Source of the DNA: Pseudomonas mosselii
Lineage (GTDB): Bacteria > Pseudomonadota > Gammaproteobacteria > Pseudomonadales > Pseudomonadaceae
NCBI RefSeq assembly: GCF_005796105.1
Contig: NZ_VAUO01000011.1
Location: 52,052 to 116,051 of the forward strand
Length of the DNA stretch: 64,000 nucleotides
Reading direction: 5' to 3'
In this document: positions 43,867-53,275 of the stretch, piece after piece
How positions within the stretch are numbered: the stretch's first letter is position 1
Layout of the letters: each line of letters opens with the position of its first letter
Translations under genes and position numbers: made by a program
Notes under the pieces: model-generated
Seen by the model: only the letters and a program-made list of their open reading frames with translations
The model's database searches: none
What the model was told of the DNA's origin: nothing

Positions 43867-46047
43867 TCAGTAGTCCACGCGTCCGGTATGGCTGTTCAGC
43901 GAGATCACGCGGGTCTTGCCGATACGGTGGCGGAAAATTTCGCGCAGGTATTTCACGGCTTTCTTGACGCATTCGCGCGACAGCCGGATATCGTTGATCG
44001 AGACGAAACGGCTCTTGTCGTTGATGAGTTCACGGTACTTCTTCTCGTACATCGGCTTGATCGCGTACCAGTTGGTGTCGAGAATTTTCGCCGGGTTCTC
44101 GTACTCATTGAGCAACTCGTCGATGCGCGCCTCGTCGAAGTGTTCGCTGGTGATGAATTCCAGGATGGCGTTGTCCATGGTGTCGTCGAAACGATACGGA
44201 TTGCGCGCGAAGCAGCGTTTGATGAACGCCACGATCAAGGTCAGGAAGTCATCCGACAGGCATGGGCTCTTGGCGATCAACGTGGTCAGCGACAGGTTGG
44301 CCGAGGCGCCGATCACCAACGCGTAGCGCTTGAGCGTGGTGTTGGGGAACAGGCTGTTGAGGTGGGTCTTGAGCCGGTTAAGGTCCATGTACGACAGCTT
44401 GTAGTCCTTGGGCAAGGAGACGATCGACACCACCGAGGAGCAGTTCTTGAAGAAGTGCAGGTCGTGCAGGGCGGCGGCGTCGTAGCCCGAGGCCTGGTAC
44501 TGCTCCAGTGCCGCGCGGTAGCGGCGCGACTCGATCGGCAGCAGGCTGATGCCTTCGATGGCCTGGGTCTGCTTGTTGAAATGCGGCAGGTCGATGGAGC
44601 GGAAGAACAGGTCGTCGATGTCCAGGCGCGGTTGTTCGCGCTCGAATACCTTGAACTTGTCCGTGCCTGCCGGTGGCACCTCGGGTACTACCGATTCGGC
44701 GTAGGCGATGGCCACAGGGCCGGCCAGGCTCATGAACAGGTCGTTGGCATCCAGGCGGATGGTCTCGCCGATGTCGATGCCGGCGCGGCGGAAATAGTTC
44801 TGGTCGTAATCGGTGGTGACGGCCTGGGCGGTGAGGATGTTGAAGATCTGCTGGGAGATGTACTGGTTGGCGTGCTTCTCCATGGCGTTGACGTCGATGT
44901 TTTGAATCGTGCCGTCATCGCTCTCTTCGGCGTAGCGCATGATGTCGTTGGAAATCAGCATCATCGCGTTCCATGGGCGGATGCGCCCCATGACGCTGGC
45001 TTCGCTGCTGTCTTCGTTATCGAAGTTGTACGAGAAGTCCCACTCTTCCGACAGGTATTTGCACAACAAGCGCCCGGCGTTGATGTGCAGCGCTTCGGAC
45101 ATCTCGCTGCGATGGTCCGAGGCGTTGGGCAGCACGCAGATACCGCTGGTGAAGATCGGCTCGAAGACGAACGAATGCCCGCTCTTGCCGTCGTTCTCTT
45201 CGGCGGCCTTGGTGTCGAAGGTCTTGTTCATGTACGAGTACTGCTGGGCCAGGCCGAACTCCGATGCCATGCCCGAGCCGGTACCGCCGCCTGCGCTGAA
45301 GATGTAGAAGTACAGGCGCGACTGGTTGGCTTTGATGCCGCAGGAGTCGATCAGGTACGAGTGGATCAGTTTCCAGTCGGCGCTGGAGAAGCGCTGGGTG
45401 TCCTTGTTGAGGATGATCTTGGCCAGGTACTGGCCCAGGATCGGCGCGTTACCGGCGCCGCCGGCATGCACCTCGGACAGGTCCATGATCTTCATCTTGC
45501 TATAGTCGCGCAGGAAACCGCCGCGCTCGCCCTTGCGCGAGAAGCGGATACGCCCGGCGATGTCCTTGTCCAGGTCGCCCAGCATCACCAGTGGTTCTAC
45601 CAGGAACACAGGCTTGGACCCCTTGCTCTTGACCAGACGCAGGTTCTGGCGGATCCAGCGCGCCGGGCTATAGCCAGACTCCCCCTTGAAACGGTCTTCG
45701 TTGTTGAACTCGTTGAGGAAGAAGGTGCGGGCGTTGTATACCAGCTCCGCGACGTCCAGGGCGATGTTCGAGCCGCAGCGACCCAGGCCGATCAGGCACA
45801 CCGAAGGGAACTGCTGCTCAAGGCGCAGTTGCTCGTCGTCCTCCACATGCAGGTTTTGCGGGAACACCAAGTCGCGCAAGCCGTCGAGGTTATCGAGAAT
45901 GCGCTGGATGTCCTGTTCGGTGAAGTACAGGTACTGCGACTGTGGGCTGCGCGGAGCTGGCAGCTCTCGAGCACTGCCTGCGGTCAGCGAGGTGGAGGGG
46001 TTCGACAACTCGGGGAGCGCATTGGCAGAAGTGTTCGTAGAGGTCAT
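43867..46047 (-). CDS. Tubulin/FtsZ-superfamily GTPase-like protein
   Basis: A 726-residue protein with a tubulin/FtsZ-like core. Seen: a glycine-rich first loop CLIGLGRCGSN (84-94), the tubulin signature GGGTGSG (253-259) in YIFSAGGGTGSGM, an FtsZ-like MLISNDIM (363-370, compare the FtsZ VIPND strand end), a long helix with Asn (391-410) like H7, and RLDANDLFM (431-439), which aligns with the FtsZ T7 loop NxDFADV and keeps both acidic residues. About 280 residues follow the core and 80 precede it. It fits the Pfam Tubulin_2-type proteins, whose function is unknown. No membrane segment. No Shine-Dalgarno supports ATG 46047; ATG 46095 is an alternative. It appears monocistronic. Confidence 0.8.
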   Translation of the reverse strand: MTSTNTSANALPELSNPSTSLTAGSARELPAPRSPQSQYLYFTEQDIQRILDNLDGLRDLVFPQNLHVEDDEQLRLEQQFPSVCLIGLGRCGSNIALDVAELVYNARTFFLNEFNNEDRFKGESGYSPARWIRQNLRLVKSKGSKPVFLVEPLVMLGDLDKDIAGRIRFSRKGERGGFLRDYSKMKIMDLSEVHAGGAGNAPILGQYLAKIILNKDTQRFSSADWKLIHSYLIDSCGIKANQSRLYFYIFSAGGGTGSGMASEFGLAQQYSYMNKTFDTKAAEENDGKSGHSFVFEPIFTSGICVLPNASDHRSEMSEALHINAGRLLCKYLSEEWDFSYNFDNEDSSEASVMGRIRPWNAMMLISNDIMRYAEESDDGTIQNIDVNAMEKHANQYISQQIFNILTAQAVTTDYDQNYFRRAGIDIGETIRLDANDLFMSLAGPVAIAYAESVVPEVPPAGTDKFKVFEREQPRLDIDDLFFRSIDLPHFNKQTQAIEGISLLPIESRRYRAALEQYQASGYDAAALHDLHFFKNCSSVVSIVSLPKDYKLSYMDLNRLKTHLNSLFPNTTLKRYALVIGASANLSLTTLIAKSPCLSDDFLTLIVAFIKRCFARNPYRFDDTMDNAILEFITSEHFDEARIDELLNEYENPAKILDTNWYAIKPMYEKKYRELINDKSRFVSINDIRLSRECVKKAVKYLREIFRHRIGKTRVISLNSHTGRVDY

Positions 46048-46148
46048 AGTGCGCCATTTGCCTGGGAGAGTGGGCTTTTCGATGATGAATGCCATTTGGC
46101 CATCAGCGAGGGGTTTCGCGACTTTATCAGTGCGTCTTTTCCGCATGC

Positions 46149-46167
46149 GATAGGGGATTTCCCTATC
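46149..46167. promoter_or_regulatory. Inverted repeat in the divergent control region of the tubulin-like gene
   Basis: GATAGGG, 5-base spacer, CCCTATC. It lies about 100 bases upstream of the tubulin-like ATG and 80 bases upstream of the dehydrogenase ATG, so a bound regulator could affect both. Confidence 0.4.
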
Positions 46168-46245
46168 CCCTTGAAGGTTTTTATTGCGTACCTGCACTGC
46201 ATCGCCCGTTTGTCACGCTTCTTTAATCTTCTGCTGGAGTTGCTC

Positions 46246-47133
46246 ATGAGTCATGCGTTGCCTTCGCTGGGATTTGCCGGAATCGGCTTGATGGGGCTGC
46301 CGATGTGTCATCGCCTGTTGGCTGCCGGTTATCCGTTGACCGTGTGGAACCGCAGCCCGGACAAATGCGCCGCGCTTGTGGCTGCTGGGGCGCGCTTGGC
46401 GCACAGCCCGGCGCAGTTGTGTGAAGCTGCGGACATGTTGCTGCTGTGTCTGGCCGACACAGCGGCGGTACGCGAGGTGGTGTTTGGCGAGCAGGGCATT
46501 GCCGAAGGTGGGCGTGCGGGGCAGTTGCTGGTGGACTTTTCCAGCCTGGAGCCTGGCGCCACTCGCGAGATGGCCGCCCAGTTGGCCGCCCAATGCGGCA
46601 TGCGCTGGCTGGATGCCCCGGTATCCGGTGGCACCCCGGGGGCGCAGGCGGGCACCCTGGCGATCATGGTCGGGGGGCAGGCACAGGACCTTGAGCGCGC
46701 GCGTACGGTGCTGCTCACCTTGGGTCAGCGGGTCACCCACATGGGCGATGTGGGCGCGGGCCAGGTGACCAAGGCGTGCAACCAGATGATCGTGGCTTGC
46801 AATGCACTGGTCATTGCTGAAGTGGTGGCTTTGGCCGAGCGCTCCGGGGTCGATGCGCGCTTGATAGCCGAGGCCTTGGCCGGTGGCTTCGCCGACTCCA
46901 AGCCTTTGCAGATACTCGCGCCGCAAATGGCCGAGCGCCGTTTCGAACCAATCAAGTGGCACGTACGCACGTTGCTCAAAGACCTTGACGGGGCCGTGAA
47001 GCTTTCTCGTGAGCAGGGCGCAGCGACGCCGCTCAGTGGCCTCGCTGCGCAACTGATGCGCCTGCATGGTAGCCAGGGCTATCTGGAACAAGACCCGGCG
47101 ACGCTGGTCGAGCTGTATCGCGACAAGCCGTGA
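46246..47133 (+). CDS. Beta-hydroxyacid (3-hydroxyisobutyrate-type) dehydrogenase
   Basis: The 295-residue protein has the N-terminal dinucleotide-binding motif GFAGIGLMGLPM, the substrate motif DAPVSGGTPGAQAGTL, and the catalytic Lys in GQVTKACNQMIV. This is the 3-hydroxyisobutyrate/tartronate-semialdehyde/glyoxylate reductase family; the substrate cannot be told from sequence. GGAG lies six bases before ATG 46246. It diverges from the tubulin-like gene and its last 101 bases overlap the 3' end of the converging MHYT-GGDEF-EAL gene. Confidence 0.92.
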   Translation: MSHALPSLGFAGIGLMGLPMCHRLLAAGYPLTVWNRSPDKCAALVAAGARLAHSPAQLCEAADMLLLCLADTAAVREVVFGEQGIAEGGRAGQLLVDFSSLEPGATREMAAQLAAQCGMRWLDAPVSGGTPGAQAGTLAIMVGGQAQDLERARTVLLTLGQRVTHMGDVGAGQVTKACNQMIVACNALVIAEVVALAERSGVDARLIAEALAGGFADSKPLQILAPQMAERRFEPIKWHVRTLLKDLDGAVKLSREQGAATPLSGLAAQLMRLHGSQGYLEQDPATLVELYRDKP

Positions 47134-49297
47134 CGACGGCATGCTGGCGGTCGAGGCGTTCGAGCACGGGGCGCAGTTCGCCGAGCGGCACCGGTCGGCT
47201 GAGCAAGTAGCCTTGGAGGTAGTCGCAGCCTTGGGCGGCCAGGAACGCTTGTTGCTCGAGTGTTTCGACACCTTCGCTCACCACCTTCAGGTGCAGGGAG
47301 TGAGCCATGATGATGATTGCCCGGACGATCTCGCCGTCGCTCTGGTTGCCCGGTACGTCGATGACGAACGAGCGGTCGATCTTCAGCACATCCAGCGGCA
47401 GGCGCTTGAGGTAGGCCAGCGATGAGTAGCCGGTGCCGAAGTCGTCGATCGACAACGCCACGCCCTGGGCGCGGATGCGTTTGAGCAAGTCGATGGTTTG
47501 CTGGATGTTGCCCATCAGGGCGTTTTCGGTGACTTCCAGTTCCAGTTGGCGGGGATCCAGCCCGGCCTGGCGCAGCGCCAGCTCCACTTCGCTGGCCAGC
47601 TCTTCACGGGCCAGGGTCAGGGTCGAGCAGTTCACCGACACCTTGAGTTCGCCGTAGCCGTATCGATTGAGCCAGGCAAGGTCGTTACACGCCTGGCGTA
47701 ATACCCACAAGTCCAGCTCGGCGATCAGCCCGTTGGCCTCGGCCATGCCGATGAATCGGTCAGGGCTGAGCAGGCCATGCTGTGGGTGTTGCCAGCGTAC
47801 CAGCGCCTCCAGCTTGGCCACGCGGCCGCTGTGCAGGTCATGGATCGGTTGGTAGTACACGCACAGGCCATGCGCGCCCCGCAGTGCCTCGCGCAGTTCT
47901 TCTTCCAGTTGCAACTCCAGCGTGGCGCGGGTTTTCAGGCGGTTGTCGAAGAAGTGCAGGCTGTTGCGCCCGCAGGCTTTGGACTGGTACAGCGCAAGAT
48001 CGGCATTTTTCAACAGCTCCTCGGCGTTCAGGCCATCTTCGGGGAACACGCTGATACCGATGCTGGTGGTCATCACCATGCGCCGCCCGTCTAGATCGAT
48101 GGGGTCCTTCATCCGCGACATGATGCGTTGAGCCAGGTGGCGCGCCTCCTCGCGGCTGTTGAGTGGGGTGACGATGCAGAATTCGTCGCCACCAAAACGT
48201 GCGACCAGGTCATGGCCACGGGTCGCGGCCTTGATGTGCCCGGCGATCACCTTGAGCAACTGGTCGCCAGCGGCGTGGCCGAGGCTGTCGTTGATGCGCT
48301 TGAAGTGGTCGATGTCGAGGAACATCACCGCCAGCATGCTGCCACTGGCCGCGTGGTCAACCAAGCGTTCGGCGAACACCTGGTTGAAGCCGCGCCGATT
48401 GACCAGGCAGGTCAGTGCATCGTAGTGAGCGGCTTGTTGCAGCGAGGCACGGGCCTGGTCGAGCTGGCTCAACAACACACTGACGCGGCGCAGGTCGCGC
48501 TCCTTGCTTTGTAGTTTCTTGTCGGCCAGGGCCGCACTGATGCTGCTGCCACTGATCAGCAAGGTGATGAACGCAATGGCCAAGGCCAATTGGGCGCTGT
48601 TGTCGTGGGTGGGCAGTCGCAGTGCTGTGGACTCAGGTATCACCAGGGTCATGGCGGCCATGCCGGTGAAGTGGGTCAGCACGATCCCGCTGGCCATCAG
48701 CAGGCAGGCGCCGTGCTTCATCAATAGATGCAGGGTGCCGCTGCCATTGCGAAAGCGTCTGGCCATCAGCAGCGCCACCAGGCTGCTGGCCACCGCAAGG
48801 CCGACCGAGACCAGCAGCAGGGGCGTCTGATAATACTGCTGGGCGCCGGTCTGCAGGGCAGCCATGCCGGTGTAGTGCATCACACTGATGCCCAGACCGA
48901 TGCACAAGGCGGTTTGCAGGTAGTGGTGCGGGCGCATGTGGCTGTGTTCGAGGCTGCGCATGGCCAGCCAGGCGGCCAGCAGGGCCGTCAGCAAGGAGAG
49001 TGCGGTCAGGGGCGCGTCGTAATGCACCTCCAATGGCGCTTCGAAGGCCAACATGGCGATGAAGTGCATGGCCCAGATACTTCCGGCCAGGCAGCAGGCA
49101 CCGAGTATCCGCCATTGGCGCCGGGCCATGGGGTCTTCGCAGTGGCTTTGGCGCTCGGCCATGTTCAGCGTGGCGAAGCAACCCACGCACGCCACGGCAA
49201 AGGCGAGCAGCACCAGCAGGGTATTGTGTCGGCAGTCGAGGATGATTTGCCCGCTCGCCGGCAGGTCGGCGAACAGTTGCAGTCCCAGCCAGTCCAT
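47033..49297 (-). CDS. MHYT-GGDEF-EAL c-di-GMP enzyme (MucR-like)
   Basis: The 754-residue protein has seven N-terminal membrane helices with three MHYT-type motifs (MHFI 77-80, MHYT 140-143, THFT 208-211), proposed to bind a metal and sense O2, CO or NO. A GGDEF domain follows with intact motif at 369-373 and an RxxD inhibitory site (Arg360, Asp363), then an EAL domain with intact EAL at 497-499. It can therefore in principle both make and break c-di-GMP, as P. aeruginosa MucR does. GAAGAGG precedes ATG 49297. The C-terminus extends about 50 residues past the EAL domain and overlaps the neighbouring gene. Confidence 0.93.
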   Translation of the reverse strand: MDWLGLQLFADLPASGQIILDCRHNTLLVLLAFAVACVGCFATLNMAERQSHCEDPMARRQWRILGACCLAGSIWAMHFIAMLAFEAPLEVHYDAPLTALSLLTALLAAWLAMRSLEHSHMRPHHYLQTALCIGLGISVMHYTGMAALQTGAQQYYQTPLLLVSVGLAVASSLVALLMARRFRNGSGTLHLLMKHGACLLMASGIVLTHFTGMAAMTLVIPESTALRLPTHDNSAQLALAIAFITLLISGSSISAALADKKLQSKERDLRRVSVLLSQLDQARASLQQAAHYDALTCLVNRRGFNQVFAERLVDHAASGSMLAVMFLDIDHFKRINDSLGHAAGDQLLKVIAGHIKAATRGHDLVARFGGDEFCIVTPLNSREEARHLAQRIMSRMKDPIDLDGRRMVMTTSIGISVFPEDGLNAEELLKNADLALYQSKACGRNSLHFFDNRLKTRATLELQLEEELREALRGAHGLCVYYQPIHDLHSGRVAKLEALVRWQHPQHGLLSPDRFIGMAEANGLIAELDLWVLRQACNDLAWLNRYGYGELKVSVNCSTLTLAREELASEVELALRQAGLDPRQLELEVTENALMGNIQQTIDLLKRIRAQGVALSIDDFGTGYSSLAYLKRLPLDVLKIDRSFVIDVPGNQSDGEIVRAIIIMAHSLHLKVVSEGVETLEQQAFLAAQGCDYLQGYLLSRPVPLGELRPVLERLDRQHAVVTACRDTARPASPGLVPDSPGYHAGASVAQRGH

Positions 49298-49451
49298 TGC
49301 ATGCCTCTTCGTCGAGTTCGCACGGGTCTCCAAGGCCGGAGACAGGTCTGGGGAAGTATAGAAAGCGGTATTTAAACCTTCCTGATTAATGGCATTTTGA
49401 TTTCTACCATTTGGATATGAAAGCTATAGCGCAGGGATCTAAAAGGATGAC

Positions 49452-49509
49452 ATGCCTGCGCGGGACAAGGGGCAGCGGCGCGCCGCCGCGACTTGCCCCG
49501 CGCAGGCAT
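49452..49509. repeat. 58-base near-perfect hairpin downstream of rapA
   Basis: ATGCCTGCGCGGGACAAG (49452-49469) pairs with 49492-49509 at 17 of 18 positions, and the centre contains a further GCGGCGCGCCGC palindrome. It begins eight bases past the rapA stop; no U-run is present. Confidence 0.75.
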
Positions 49510-49517
49510 CAGGGCAC

Positions 49518-52364
49518 TCAGCCAGCGACCAGGACGCGAATCGCTTCCAGGCGCAGAGCGGCCTTTTGCAAGGCTGCCAGGCCTTCTGCACGCTGCTTGC
49601 GCAAGGCCTCGATTTCGCTATCGCGCACGCTTGGGTTGACGGCCTGTAGCGCGCTCAAGCGGGCAAGCTCTTCATCCGCCTCGGCGGCTAAGCGTTGCTG
49701 GGCTTCGGCCACTCGGCTCTCGTGGGTCGGCACGACCTTGGCTTCGCCTGCGGCAATGCGTTGGGCAAGCACGTCACGCTGGGCCTGGACGAACTTGTTG
49801 GCGCTGGCCTTGGGCACGCTTTCGAGTTGGTCGTTGAGGGTTTCGAACGCCACCCGTGGCCCCAGGTCGTTGCCATTGGCATCGAGCAGGCAGCGCAGCG
49901 CCGCAGGCGGCAGGTAGCGACCCAGTTGCAGGCTGCGCGGCGCCACTACTTCGCTGACATAGAGCAGTTCGAGCAGTACGGTGCCGGGTTTGAGCGCTTT
50001 GTTCTTGATCAGCGCAACGGCGGTGTTGCCCATCGAGCCGGACAGCACCAAGTCCATGCCGCCCTGTACCATGGGGTGTTCCCAAGTGAGGAACTGCATG
50101 TCCTCGCGCGACAGGGCCTGGCTGCGGTCGTAGGTGATGGTCACGCCTTCGTCGTCGCCCAGCGGGAAGCTGGCGTCGAGCATTTTTTCGCTGGGCTTGA
50201 GCACCAGGGCGTTTTCCGAGTGGTCCTCGCTGTCGATACCGAAGGCGTCGAACAGGGTCTCCATGTAGATCGGCAGGGCGAACTGGTCGTCTTGCTCAAG
50301 AATGGCCTCGACCAGGGCCTCGCCTTCGCCTGCGCCGCCAGAATTGAGTTCCAGCAGGCGGTCGCGGCCGGTGTGCAACTCGGCTTCCAGGCGCTCGCGC
50401 ATTGCGCGGGCGTCGCTTACCAGGGCGTTCCAGCTGTTTTCGTCACCCTCGGCCAGCAACGGCAGCAGGCGCGAGCCGAATTGATGCTGCAGGGCGTTAC
50501 CGGTCGGGCAGGTATTGAGGAAGGCGTTGAGGCCTTCGTCATACCACTGGAACAGGCGCTCCTGCGGGCTGTCCTGCAGGTAGGGAATGTGCAGTTCGAT
50601 GGTGTGCTTCTGGCCGATCCGGTCGAGGCGCCCGATGCGTTGTTCCAGCAGGTCGGGGTGCGCCGGCAGGTCGAACATCACCAGATGGTGGGCGAACTGG
50701 AAGTTGCGGCCTTCGCTGCCGATCTCCGAACAGATCAGCACCTGTGCACCGAACTCTTCATCGGCGAAGTAGGCGGCGGCGCGGTCGCGTTCGAGGATGC
50801 TCATGCCCTCGTGGAACACCGTGGCCGGAATGCCGGAACGTACGCGCAGGGCGTCTTCCAGGTCCATGGCGGTTTCGGCGTGGGCACAGATCACCAGCAC
50901 CTTGGTGCGCTTGAGCATCTTCAAGGTGTCGATCAGCCAGTCGACGCGTGGGTCGAAGCGCCACCAGCGTTCTTCATCGCTGGTCTGGCCCTGGGCCTGG
51001 AAGGCGACTTCCGGGTACAGCTCGGCGCGCTCGCCGGCTGGTAGTGCGGCATATTGTTCGGGGTTGGCTAGCGGGTAGGGGTGCAGGTGGCGCTCGGGGA
51101 AGCCCTGGATCGCCGCACGGGTGTTACGGAACAGCACGCGACCGGTGCCGTGGCGGTCGAGCAACTCACGGATCAGGCGCGCGCTGGCCTGGGTATCACC
51201 CTCGTTGATGGCAGCCAGCAGGGTTTCGCCTTCGGCACCCAGGAAGCCTTGGATGGTGGCATGCGCCTTGGACGACAGGCGGCCTTCGTCGAGCAGTTCC
51301 TGCACCGCTTCGGCCACCGGGCGATAGTGCTCGCTTTCGGCGCGGAAGGCGGCCAGATCGTGGAAACGGTGGGGGTCGAGCAGACGCAGGCGAGCGAAGT
51401 GGCTGTCCTGGCCGAGCTGCTCGGGGGTCGCGGTGAGCAGCAGCACCCCTGGGATCACTTGCGCCAGTTGCTCGACCAGCGCGTACTCGGGGCTGGCCTG
51501 TTCTTCATGCCAGACCAGGTGATGAGCCTCGTCGACCACCATCAGGTCCCAGCCGGCGGCGAACAGCGCGTCCTGGGCTTTCTCGTCGTCAACCAACCAT
51601 TCCAACGCGACCAGCGCCAGTTGGGCGTCCTCGAACGGGTTGCTGGCATCGCTTTCGATGAAGCGCTCGGCGTCGAACAGTGCCACTTGCAGATTGAAGC
51701 GGCGGCGCATTTCCACCAGCCACTGGTGCTGCAGGTTCTCCGGTACCAGGATCAGCACGCGGCTGGCGCGACCCGAGAGCAACTGGCGATGGATTACCAG
51801 GCCGGCCTCGATGGTCTTGCCCAGACCGACTTCGTCGGCCAGCAGTACGCGTGGCGCGATGCGATCGGCCACTTCGCGGGCGATGTGCAATTGGTGAGCG
51901 ATGGGTTGGGCACGTACGCCGCCCAGGCCCCACAAGGATGAGAGCATCTGCTTGCTGGTGTGCTGCAAGGTGTTGTAGCGCAGGGAGAACCAGGACAGCG
52001 GGTCGATCTGCCCGGCGAACAGGCGGTCGCTGGCCAAACGGAACTGGATGAAGTTCGACAATTGCGTCTCGGGCAGCGTGCGTGGCACGTTCTGCGCGTC
52101 GATACCGTGGTAGACCAGCAGGCCATCGGCATCATCGACCTCGCGCACGGTCAGCTTCCAGCCTTCGAAATGCGTGATCTGGTCGCCCGGCGAGAAGCGC
52201 ACGCGGGTCAGCGGCGCATTGCGTAGCGAGTACTGGCGAGTGTCGCCTGTGGCCGGGTAGAGCACGGTCAACAGGCGGCCATCCTGCGCCAGGATGGTCC
52301 CAAGACCGAGCTCGGCTTCGCTGTCGCTGATCCAGCGTTGCCCCGGTTGATACTGCTGCGCCAT
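49518..52364 (-). CDS. rapA: RNA polymerase-associated helicase-like protein RapA
   Basis: RapA (948 residues) is a Swi2/Snf2-type ATPase that binds RNA polymerase and promotes its recycling after transcription. The N-terminal tandem Tudor-like domains (QRWISDSEAELGLGTI) precede the ATPase lobes: Walker A ADEVGLGKT (176-184), VVDEAHHLVW box, and motif VI RIGRLDRIGQ. Length is close to E. coli RapA (968). It diverges from the lipoprotein gene at 52491. Confidence 0.97.
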   Translation of the reverse strand: MAQQYQPGQRWISDSEAELGLGTILAQDGRLLTVLYPATGDTRQYSLRNAPLTRVRFSPGDQITHFEGWKLTVREVDDADGLLVYHGIDAQNVPRTLPETQLSNFIQFRLASDRLFAGQIDPLSWFSLRYNTLQHTSKQMLSSLWGLGGVRAQPIAHQLHIAREVADRIAPRVLLADEVGLGKTIEAGLVIHRQLLSGRASRVLILVPENLQHQWLVEMRRRFNLQVALFDAERFIESDASNPFEDAQLALVALEWLVDDEKAQDALFAAGWDLMVVDEAHHLVWHEEQASPEYALVEQLAQVIPGVLLLTATPEQLGQDSHFARLRLLDPHRFHDLAAFRAESEHYRPVAEAVQELLDEGRLSSKAHATIQGFLGAEGETLLAAINEGDTQASARLIRELLDRHGTGRVLFRNTRAAIQGFPERHLHPYPLANPEQYAALPAGERAELYPEVAFQAQGQTSDEERWWRFDPRVDWLIDTLKMLKRTKVLVICAHAETAMDLEDALRVRSGIPATVFHEGMSILERDRAAAYFADEEFGAQVLICSEIGSEGRNFQFAHHLVMFDLPAHPDLLEQRIGRLDRIGQKHTIELHIPYLQDSPQERLFQWYDEGLNAFLNTCPTGNALQHQFGSRLLPLLAEGDENSWNALVSDARAMRERLEAELHTGRDRLLELNSGGAGEGEALVEAILEQDDQFALPIYMETLFDAFGIDSEDHSENALVLKPSEKMLDASFPLGDDEGVTITYDRSQALSREDMQFLTWEHPMVQGGMDLVLSGSMGNTAVALIKNKALKPGTVLLELLYVSEVVAPRSLQLGRYLPPAALRCLLDANGNDLGPRVAFETLNDQLESVPKASANKFVQAQRDVLAQRIAAGEAKVVPTHESRVAEAQQRLAAEADEELARLSALQAVNPSVRDSEIEALRKQRAEGLAALQKAALRLEAIRVLVAG

Positions 52365-52490
52365 ACTGCCAAAACTCCCGCGATGAAAAAGTCGGTCATG
52401 TTAACGGATCGGCTGCGCCAGACCAATGAATCAAAGAGTCTAGCGTGTTCATCGACCACCACCGTGTCGTCACGAGGGCCGCGCGCCAAC

Positions 52491-53186
52491 ATGTTTGCCA
52501 AGCACCGCTGGTTGAACGTTACCTTGGGCCTGGGCAGCCTGGCGCTGCTGGCAGGCTGCGAGCAGAAGAGTTTCGAAGTGCTGGCGCCGATCCCGGTCGA
52601 ACAGCTGGAGGTGCTCGGCGTGCAGGCTCCGATCAAGAGCGTGCACTTCCATGACCGTGAGGGTGAAGGGCTGTTGGTGCTGAGCCGGGTTGATGGCCAG
52701 GCCACCGACCCGGATACCGAGGAGGAAGTCGACAAGGTCGTGCTCAAGGCTACTTTGTACGGCCGCATGGCTTCGGCTGATACCTTCAAGCCGCGCTGGC
52801 AGATCGAGCAAGAGACCACGTGCGCAGGCTTGGACCTGGATGTCGACTTCTATAACGACGTCAGTGACGTGAGTGACCTGAACAAAGATGGCGTCGCCGA
52901 GGTGACCGTGGCCAGCCATGCGTTCTGTGGTGGCGGGATCGACCCTCACGATATCGCCATCGAGCTGCGTGAAGGCCAGGCGATATACACCATCACCGGT
53001 CAGTCGTTGATTACACCTGCTGGAGAAGAACCGTTCGGCGGTGAGCGCGAAGACAGCGCCTCGTTGAAAAACGCCCCGCAGGTGCTGCGCGAGCATATGG
53101 ATAGCGTCTGGCAAAAAGTCTACAAGCGGCCATGGAGCGAAAGCACAGCGCCTGCGGACGATGCGCCGGACGACGATGGCGAATGA
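52491..53186 (+). CDS. Predicted lipoprotein of unknown function
   Basis: The 231-residue product begins with a signal and lipobox (LGSLALLAGC, Cys23). Its mature part contains a stretch VSDVSDLNKDGVAEVTVA that resembles an EF-hand-like or FG-GAP calcium loop, and two other Cys. It ends in an acidic tail (PADDAPDDDGE). ATG 52491 is chosen because it starts the signal peptide; the longer in-frame reading upstream is not signal-like. Shine-Dalgarno weak (GAGGG, 13 bases upstream). No named family. Confidence 0.78.
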   Translation: MFAKHRWLNVTLGLGSLALLAGCEQKSFEVLAPIPVEQLEVLGVQAPIKSVHFHDREGEGLLVLSRVDGQATDPDTEEEVDKVVLKATLYGRMASADTFKPRWQIEQETTCAGLDLDVDFYNDVSDVSDLNKDGVAEVTVASHAFCGGGIDPHDIAIELREGQAIYTITGQSLITPAGEEPFGGEREDSASLKNAPQVLREHMDSVWQKVYKRPWSESTAPADDAPDDDGE

Positions 53187-53275
53187 CCGGCAGTGTGATG
53201 CACCGCACACTGTCAGCCTTCGCCGTTCAAGGCGGCTGAGCATCGGCCGACACAGTAGCTACAGGAGAACACCCA

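Noticed and set aside
43888..46245. A 786-codon open frame on the plus strand, antisense to the tubulin-like gene and continuous with the dehydrogenase gene
   Set aside because: It has no recognisable domain, while the minus strand encodes clear tubulin motifs. High GC and codon bias leave the antisense frame open by chance. The dehydrogenase starts at ATG 46246 with its own GGAG.
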